DNA from: Erwinia sp. HDF1-3R
GTDB taxonomy: Bacteria > Pseudomonadota > Gammaproteobacteria > Enterobacterales > Enterobacteriaceae
Reading direction: 5' to 3'
Assembly (NCBI RefSeq): GCF_039621855.1
Contig: NZ_CP155071.1
Span: forward strand, 4,588,001 to 4,652,000
DNA: 64,000 nucleotides
How positions within the stretch are numbered: the first letter of the stretch is position 1; every line of letters begins with the position of its first letter. A program made the translations under genes and the position numbers. Below the pieces are notes generated by a model. That model worked only from the letters and a program-made list of their open reading frames with translations. It did not search any database and had not been told where the DNA came from. Positions 58,330 to 64,000 of the stretch are shown piece by piece.

Positions 58330-61300
58330 TTATTTTTCCCCGAGCATATAGCGGAAATAGAGTTGTGCAGTGCTTTCGTTATAGTTACCAAAGGTGTCGT
58401 AGCCAAGCTGGCCGCCAATAGTAACGTCTTTATTTACCTTATAATCCGCACCAGCATGAAGATTATAGCCGATGCCGTTTTTGCTGCTGCCCTGATACCA
58501 GGCCTCCGTGGCGTAACCCGCATTGGCGTAGCTTTCAAGTTCGGCCTGCTTTGCTGAATCGGTCGGGAAATAGGCGCTGCGATCTTCAGAGTAGGACTGG
58601 TAGCCCACCGAGCCGCCTATTCTGACTTTCATATCCTCGTAGCTTTTACTCCAGTCCACCGGGAAGGATACCGCCACAAAGTCCTGCGGGCTGAAGTAGC
58701 CGCCCTGCCCGTAGCTGTAGTAGCTGAGGTTTTTTGAGAAGTCCATCCAGCTCATGCTGATACCGGTTTTCAGCTCGCTGCTGTCGTCGTGGAAGGGCCT
58801 GACGTAAGCGCCCGCCTGACCCAGAATGCTCTGGTTACTCTCAACGTTCTCACCCAGGTAGCTATAGCCCCCGGCACCAACGTAAAAGCCGGCATCGCCG
58901 TTATCATAGCTCAGCAGGGCGTTACCGCCGTTTTTGGTGACCCGCCCCCAGCGTTTGCCGCTCAGCTTGTCCTCCACGCCAACGTAGGAGAGCAGGCTGT
59001 CGGTGACCGCGCGGCGTTCACCGGTCAGGATCAGCGTCAGGTAATCCGTCAGTTTAGGCGACCACTGAATGCCGCCCACCAGCGTGCTCAGATCCTGCCC
59101 CAGCGGCGTGGAGCCAAGATCGATTTTGAAATTATCGTTGGTCAGCCCCAGATTTACCTCGACGCCGGAGGCGTTCTGCGAACCAGGGGAGTCCAGATTC
59201 ACCGTGCCCGGAGCAACGTTGTTTTGCGCGGCAATACGGCCCTGCTCCAGCGCCCCGGTACCGAAGCGCGCAACCGAGGTCCCCGACGCGCTGCCCGCGC
59301 TCAGCGTGACCGGCGTCAGGGTGAAGTCGAAGCGCGTATCCCCATAGGGCACCGTTGACCAGGTGAGCGGCGCTTTCGCCTCGGTCAGCTTGCTCAGGCC
59401 GGATTCGCCATCGCGTCCCCGAACCTGCATACCGCCCTGGATCCAGCTGCCGGTTCGCGTCTCCAGGTCATCAATCAGGGTATCCACCTGATGCAGCGTT
59501 TGATCCTGTGGAGAGGTTGCCACGTCCGCCGTCTGCGCGGCAGCCTGATCGTTTGCCGGGGCCTGCTGCCACGGCATCACCGTGCCATAGGTGGAAGGCG
59601 AGCGGCGCGGGGATGTGGTGGTGCGGTTGATAAAGGGATTATCCGCCAGCGCCATGCCGCCAATCACCGGCGTGGCGCCGGTTTCGGCACCCTGAATGCC
59701 GGTCAGCTTGCCGCGCGCGGTGCGCAGATAAGCCAGCGCCTGCTGGTGATCGCCATCGGCCTCCGCCACGCGTGCCATCAGCAACAGCCGATCCGGCGTC
59801 TGCTCACCGCGCAATCCGCCAATCAGCCTCTTCGCTTTCGGCAGATCGTGGCTGGTTAGGGCCACGTTGATCGCGCCTACGCGCGCGTCCTGAGCCGGCG
59901 TATCGCGGGTCATCAGATAGTCATAAACCACGCCCGCTTCTTTGTTCATCTTGCCGGACTGATAAAGACGACCCATGGCAAACATCAGATCAACATTTTG
60001 CGGGTCGTGCTGTAGTGCACCAATCAGCTTGTCGTATGCGGCCGCGTACTGCCCCTGATTACGCAGGCGGTCGGCCTCGTTGATGAGATAGCCATTTTGA
60101 ATACTGGCCAGCTGAGTAGGGGTACTGCGCGACTGGAGTTCCGGGCTGTTGAGAAACCGTCCGGCTTCTTCCGTCAGCCCCGCCTGATTCAGCACCGCCA
60201 CCTGGGCGGCGTAATCTCCCGCGTTGCCCTGCACGCCGCGCTGCATGTTGTTTCGCACCACGGCGATCGCCGTGGTCAGATCCCCGGCAGCGGCCAGCCC
60301 CTGCGCCAGATTTCCGGCATCGACCGGGCTTTCCGGCGGGTTGATCGCCAGCGCTTTAAGCGTATTGGCGGCAGCGACACTGGCCCCCTGCGCCAGATAC
60401 TGCCGGGCAACCGCCATTTGCAAATTAAAGTTGACCCGGCGGGAAAGCAGACGGGTTTCGCGGGTCTGCGCCCGGGCGGGCAGGCGCGCCAGCAGCGACT
60501 GGGCCTGCTGCCAGGCACCGTTTTCGCTGGCAAACAGCGCACCGGCATAGATATCGCTGTCGCTGGCGCCCGGGCGGAACGAAGACTGCATCACGCCGGA
60601 GGCCAGGGCCGTATTGCCCTGCTGCTGGTAAATTCGCGCCAGGTCGAGGCGCAGCCAGGCGTCGGCCGGAAAGCGCGCCATCCCCTGCTGGAGGAGGGTA
60701 ATCGCCTGCTGAGGATTTCCCGCTGCCAGGGCCTGCTTCGCCTGCCGACGAACAGGATCGCTGGTTGCGCCGGAATGCGGCGTCACGCTGGCACGAACGC
60801 TGTCCGGCAGCGACGCCAGCAGCGTACTGGCTTCCGCGCTGCGATTCTGTTGGCGCAGCACGTAAAACAGCCCCTCCTTCGCCGGGCGGTTATCCGCATC
60901 GCTTTGCAGCACCGCACGGTAGGTCTGCTCTGCCGCCGCAGGCTGGTTGCTGCGGCGCTGTACGTCGGCGCGGAACAGCTTAGCCGCGATGCCTTTCGCG
61001 CCTTCGGCCTGGGTCAGGGGTTCACTCAGGCTCAGCGCCCGATCGCTGTTACCGTCCTTCATCGCCTGCTGAGCCTGCGCCAGCTGACCGTAGAAACGGG
61101 CATCATCCGCCTGCTGCTGTCGCTGCTGGCTGCTGTCTCCCCCCTGCTTAGCCGCACGATCGAGGTAATCTGCCGCTGCCGCATAGTTGCCGCTGCGCTG
61201 GGCAACATAGCCCAGCCCCGCCAGCGCATCGGCATCCTGCGGATTGGTTTGCAGGACGCGATTAAAATCACTCTGCGCCTCGGTGACGTTACCGCTGTTC

Positions 61301-62133
61301 AGGGCGGTAAAGCCCTCGCCTTTTTCGGCGCCTCCCACGCCATTACGGAAGCGATCGGCGACCGCGCGATCCTGCGGATGACGCTGCTGATAGTGCTGAT
61401 AGAGCGCCGCATCCTCCGGCTGTGGGCCGAGCCACAGCAGCGCCTGACGCAGCGAACGATCCGCATCCGCATTGCCGTCAGCCATGCCTTCCAGCAGCTG
61501 AAGGCCTTCGCGCCGGGTTGATTCCTGGTAAGTCAGGGCCTTACCCAACGCCAGCTTCGCCCCGGTATCCTGGGGGTGCTGAGCCGCAAACTGGCGCAGG
61601 TGATCCACCGCCTGCGGCAGCAGCGTGCGGTCGCCCGCCATGGTCAGATAATACTCGGCAGCCACGCTGGCGGGGGGTTCGCTACCGCTAAAGGTGTTAC
61701 GCCAGGTTTGTAACGACGCGGCGATGTTGCCGCTGCGCGCCTGCTGACGGGCCAGGGTAAGCTCCGCCGCCGGAATAGCACGCAGCTGGCGCGCGTTGTC
61801 GAGCTCGGCGAGCCGGGCGTCCTGTGGTGAAAGCTGGCTGAGACGCGCACGCCACCTCGCCGCGGCGGCTTCATCGCCGCTCTGCTGCGCCCAGAGCGCC
61901 ATCAGATAGATCGCCTGGCTGTTTGACGCATCGACCATCAGGACTTTGTTCAGCGCATCGCGCGCCAGCTCGTCATGGGCTTTCTGATGCCAGTAGTTGG
62001 CCTGATCGAAAAGCGCCTGAATGGCCGGATTCGCCTCCGCGGCCAGCGCGGGAAAGACCAGCGCGGAGGCCGCCAGGGTCAGGCCAGGCACCCAGCGCTG
62101 GCACAGGGCGGAGAGCGTTTTTATTTTCATCAT
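58330..62133 (-). CDS. bcsC: BcsC outer-membrane cellulose export protein
   Basis: 1267 residues from ATG 62133 (second ATG follows); the longer frame upstream overlaps bcsB. Signal peptide (to about ALAAEA). About 19 TPR units fill residues 30-830 with repeated AxLGYxxxxxGxYxxAxxxxxxA pattern; a linker follows (~830-920) and then the 16-strand BcsC_C barrel ending YFRYMLGEK. Exports cellulose through the outer membrane. The bcsB stop is 6 bases upstream. Confidence 0.95.
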   Translation of the reverse strand: MMKIKTLSALCQRWVPGLTLAASALVFPALAAEANPAIQALFDQANYWHQKAHDELARDALNKVLMVDASNSQAIYLMALWAQQSGDEAAAARWRARLSQLSPQDARLAELDNARQLRAIPAAELTLARQQARSGNIAASLQTWRNTFSGSEPPASVAAEYYLTMAGDRTLLPQAVDHLRQFAAQHPQDTGAKLALGKALTYQESTRREGLQLLEGMADGNADADRSLRQALLWLGPQPEDAALYQHYQQRHPQDRAVADRFRNGVGGAEKGEGFTALNSGNVTEAQSDFNRVLQTNPQDADALAGLGYVAQRSGNYAAAADYLDRAAKQGGDSSQQRQQQADDARFYGQLAQAQQAMKDGNSDRALSLSEPLTQAEGAKGIAAKLFRADVQRRSNQPAAAEQTYRAVLQSDADNRPAKEGLFYVLRQQNRSAEASTLLASLPDSVRASVTPHSGATSDPVRRQAKQALAAGNPQQAITLLQQGMARFPADAWLRLDLARIYQQQGNTALASGVMQSSFRPGASDSDIYAGALFASENGAWQQAQSLLARLPARAQTRETRLLSRRVNFNLQMAVARQYLAQGASVAAANTLKALAINPPESPVDAGNLAQGLAAAGDLTTAIAVVRNNMQRGVQGNAGDYAAQVAVLNQAGLTEEAGRFLNSPELQSRSTPTQLASIQNGYLINEADRLRNQGQYAAAYDKLIGALQHDPQNVDLMFAMGRLYQSGKMNKEAGVVYDYLMTRDTPAQDARVGAINVALTSHDLPKAKRLIGGLRGEQTPDRLLLMARVAEADGDHQQALAYLRTARGKLTGIQGAETGATPVIGGMALADNPFINRTTTSPRRSPSTYGTVMPWQQAPANDQAAAQTADVATSPQDQTLHQVDTLIDDLETRTGSWIQGGMQVRGRDGESGLSKLTEAKAPLTWSTVPYGDTRFDFTLTPVTLSAGSASGTSVARFGTGALEQGRIAAQNNVAPGTVNLDSPGSQNASGVEVNLGLTNDNFKIDLGSTPLGQDLSTLVGGIQWSPKLTDYLTLILTGERRAVTDSLLSYVGVEDKLSGKRWGRVTKNGGNALLSYDNGDAGFYVGAGGYSYLGENVESNQSILGQAGAYVRPFHDDSSELKTGISMSWMDFSKNLSYYSYGQGGYFSPQDFVAVSFPVDWSKSYEDMKVRIGGSVGYQSYSEDRSAYFPTDSAKQAELESYANAGYATEAWYQGSSKNGIGYNLHAGADYKVNKDVTIGGQLGYDTFGNYNESTAQLYFRYMLGEK

Positions 62134-62138
62134 CGTCT

Positions 62139-64000
62139 TCACTTCTTCTCGCCAGAGGAGCGGGCGTCCTGCTGTGGGTTCAGGCGTTTCCAGGCGTGAC
62201 GCCTGAGCAGTGCGCAGGTACTGAGTCCCACCGCCACACAGAGCAGCAGCGCCAGTACAGCCAGCACGACCGCGTGCTGGCTGGCATACCATACGACCAT
62301 CATGTACCACGGCATCTGACCGCTCGGAAACTGTGCGCCAACGCGAAAGCTGCGGATGCCGTTTTCATCGGTGATGATTGCCGTATCGCCCCTTATACCG
62401 GCGTTAATGCGCGGCAGGGTCAGATCCTCGTGCAGCCGGGCAAGCTGGCTATCATTGGTTGCGATCGTCATCACCACCAGCCGCGTACTGTTCCAGGGTG
62501 AGCGATAGCTGATAAATCCGCGCCAGGCATCGTTTGAAGAGAGATAGCGATCGGCATCAACCGCCTGACCAAACCAGTCACCGGTCAGCCAGCTGCGCAG
62601 GTTATCCAGCAGCCCAGGTTCTGCTACCCCCAGCTGGGGCCCGTTTATCCTGTAGCGCGTCCCTTCCAGCATGGACTGATTGAAGTCCGTTTGCGTCAGG
62701 GTCGATACCGCCAGCACGTCGCTGTTATGCAGCCGTTCATCACGCTGACCGTCCTTTGGCAAGCCGAACATCACCACATTATTGCTCAGCGCCACGCCGG
62801 TGGCATTCCCCGAACGTCCGGCCATATCCAGCAGGGTGCTGATTTCCGCGTTGCCCGGTGCCGGAGGGAGCATCAATACGGTCTGTGAATAGTCGGCAAA
62901 CCGGCTAAACGGGAAGGATGCGCCGACAAAATAGGAGAGATTGGGCAACAGGGCAAAGTGACGGGTATGGCTCAGATCGATATAAGCGTCATCCTCGATA
63001 TGGCTCTTAATGTTATTACTGGTCAACACGCTACAGGGCGCGGAGGCCTTTGGCGCGATGTTGAAGTAAAACTGCAGCTGGTTGTCGCCGTAAATCAGGT
63101 AGGGATCGAGTTTAAGGGTATATTCTTCCAGCCGCGCATCCCCGCCCAGGCGGTGCCAGATACTCTCCAGCAGGCCGACCTTATTCACGGTCAGGCTGCG
63201 CAGAAAAGTGCCGTTCAGGCTGACGTTAAGCCAGGATTTATCCTCGTCAATCCAGCTTTCGGACGGGAAACGGTAGTTCACCTGGATCGGCAGCGTATCG
63301 CCATCCCAGAGGAACAGATCGGGCGCTGCGCGAAAGTTTACCCGCAGCGCATCGTGCCCAATGCCGGTGGTGGTCAGGCTTTGATCCTTACGCAGCAGCT
63401 CACCGAGGCGAACCGGCCGATCGGTTCTAATCCAGCGCGGGGCGTCCCAGGCTTTGCGCAGCGGCAGGTTCTGCACCCCGACGGCCAGCGTCGAGGCGTC
63501 CATGTCCAGCGGCTGCGTCAGTCGCCAGGCGGCCTGGCGCAGCTCCTCGTCGCTGTTGCCGATCACCAGCATCAGCTTGTAAACCGGGTTAAGCGGGTTG
63601 TCGACCATCTGTAGCGTGGGGCCTGAGACGCGGGGAACGACCAGGCCACCAATGACCTCGCCGGGGCTGGCGAAAACAAAGCCGTTTTTTTCCGGCAGAT
63701 CGTTACGAACGACCGGAAAGTCGATGCCGCGATAGTCGGTTTGTATACCAAGCCAGGAGGCGACGGTGGCCGCCGCGCTGACCTCCCCCGGGGTAATCTG
63801 CTGGCCGAAGATCATTGAAACGCTGGAGGGCGTCATACGCAGCGGATCGATAAACGGACGCGGGAAGTTGCTCAACCTGTTGCCGATATTCAACTGCTGC
63901 CCGTCCAGCGACAGCGTCGAATTTGGCAGGATAGTGAGCTGGTAAAGGCTGCCGCTGTCGCGTTCGCACAGCAGCTGGTCGGCCTCATTGATTTTGAAGC
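62139..64000 (-). CDS. bcsB: BcsB periplasmic cellulose synthase subunit, 5' end off the window
   Basis: The frame is open from the right edge (…LLCERDSGSLYQLTIL just inside it) through the carbohydrate-binding and flavodoxin-like domains to a C-terminal membrane anchor (WYASQHAVVLAVLALLLCVA). At least 620 residues are visible. BcsB guides the nascent glucan from BcsA across the periplasm. Followed by bcsC, bcsD and bcsZ in the same direction. Confidence 0.95.
   Translation of the reverse strand, partial: FKINEADQLLCERDSGSLYQLTILPNSTLSLDGQQLNIGNRLSNFPRPFIDPLRMTPSSVSMIFGQQITPGEVSAAATVASWLGIQTDYRGIDFPVVRNDLPEKNGFVFASPGEVIGGLVVPRVSGPTLQMVDNPLNPVYKLMLVIGNSDEELRQAAWRLTQPLDMDASTLAVGVQNLPLRKAWDAPRWIRTDRPVRLGELLRKDQSLTTTGIGHDALRVNFRAAPDLFLWDGDTLPIQVNYRFPSESWIDEDKSWLNVSLNGTFLRSLTVNKVGLLESIWHRLGGDARLEEYTLKLDPYLIYGDNQLQFYFNIAPKASAPCSVLTSNNIKSHIEDDAYIDLSHTRHFALLPNLSYFVGASFPFSRFADYSQTVLMLPPAPGNAEISTLLDMAGRSGNATGVALSNNVVMFGLPKDGQRDERLHNSDVLAVSTLTQTDFNQSMLEGTRYRINGPQLGVAEPGLLDNLRSWLTGDWFGQAVDADRYLSSNDAWRGFISYRSPWNSTRLVVMTIATNDSQLARLHEDLTLPRINAGIRGDTAIITDENGIRSFRVGAQFPSGQMPWYMMVVWYASQHAVVLAVLALLLCVAVGLSTCALLRRHAWKRLNPQQDARSSGEKK

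Noticed and set aside
60097-61521. 474-codon plus-strand frame opposite bcsC
   Set aside because: Antisense image of the TPR repeats of bcsC.
1-64000. CRISPR arrays, tRNA/rRNA genes, insertion sequences, prophage genes
   Set aside because: None recognised on either strand; the only tandem array is the hexamer repeat at 49894-49965, whose unit is far too short for CRISPR.

Overview
The window is a piece of chromosome from an enterobacterium, most likely Erwiniaceae (Erwinia/Pantoea type). The housekeeping order yhjE - yhjG - (insert) - yhjJ - dctA - pdeK(yhjK) - bcs matches the E. coli neighbourhood as I remember it. The left end carries an Inv/Mxi/Spa type III secretion island of the kind known from Pantoea, Erwinia and Sodalis. 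Species cannot be fixed from sequence reading alone. The first ~19.9 kb is visibly AT-rich; the rest is GC-rich with enterobacterial codon use, so the left part looks like an acquired island on a native backbone.

Layout. (1) 1-16.5 kb, all on the minus strand: a Salmonella SPI-1-like gene string read from the right as invF, invG, invE, invA, invB, invC, invI, invJ, spaO, spaP, spaQ, spaR, spaS, sicA, sipB, sipC. It ends in a terminator and an unrecognised ORF cut by the window edge. Inner-ring, needle, rod and tip genes (prgHIJK/orgAB/sipD equivalents) are not in the window. (2) 16.8-18.5 kb: two ToxR/HilA-type winged-helix regulators. (3) 18.5-19.97 kb: a gene-poor AT-rich boundary with a frameshifted small gene and ORF scraps. 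(4) 20-30.3 kb: an ABC exporter, a family-17 glycosyltransferase and kdpFABC-kdpD. kdpE is missing from its usual place although a KdpE-type operator is kept upstream of kdpF. (5) 30.4-41.1 kb: small metabolic and transport genes: an SRPBCC protein, a TonB-dependent receptor plus iron-type binding protein, an alpha/beta hydrolase, adhP, cbpAM, an AzuC-like 25-residue peptide and mntP with an MntR-like operator. (6) 41.2-44.3 kb: an MgtB-type Mg2+ P-ATPase, with a leader peptide and hairpin before it and a 30-residue membrane peptide after it. (7) 45-56.7 kb: yhjE, yhjG, an alginate-lyase-family enzyme with a 12-copy hexanucleotide repeat just before its ribosome site, an esterase, yhjJ, dctA, pdeK. 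(8) 56.8-64 kb: bcsZ, bcsD, bcsC and partial bcsB of a BcsD-containing (type I-like) cellulose synthase operon, running off the right edge.

How the parts work together. The T3SS genes overlap or nearly abut from invF to invG and from invB to spaS, which implies co-transcription; invF/sicA and the two winged-helix proteins are the obvious local regulators. On the backbone, kdp (K+), mgtB (Mg2+), mntP (Mn2+) and the siderophore pair (Fe) form four separate cation-homeostasis units, each with at least one visible regulatory or structural peculiarity except the last. pdeK (a c-di-GMP phosphodiesterase) next to bcs suggests local control of cellulose synthesis.
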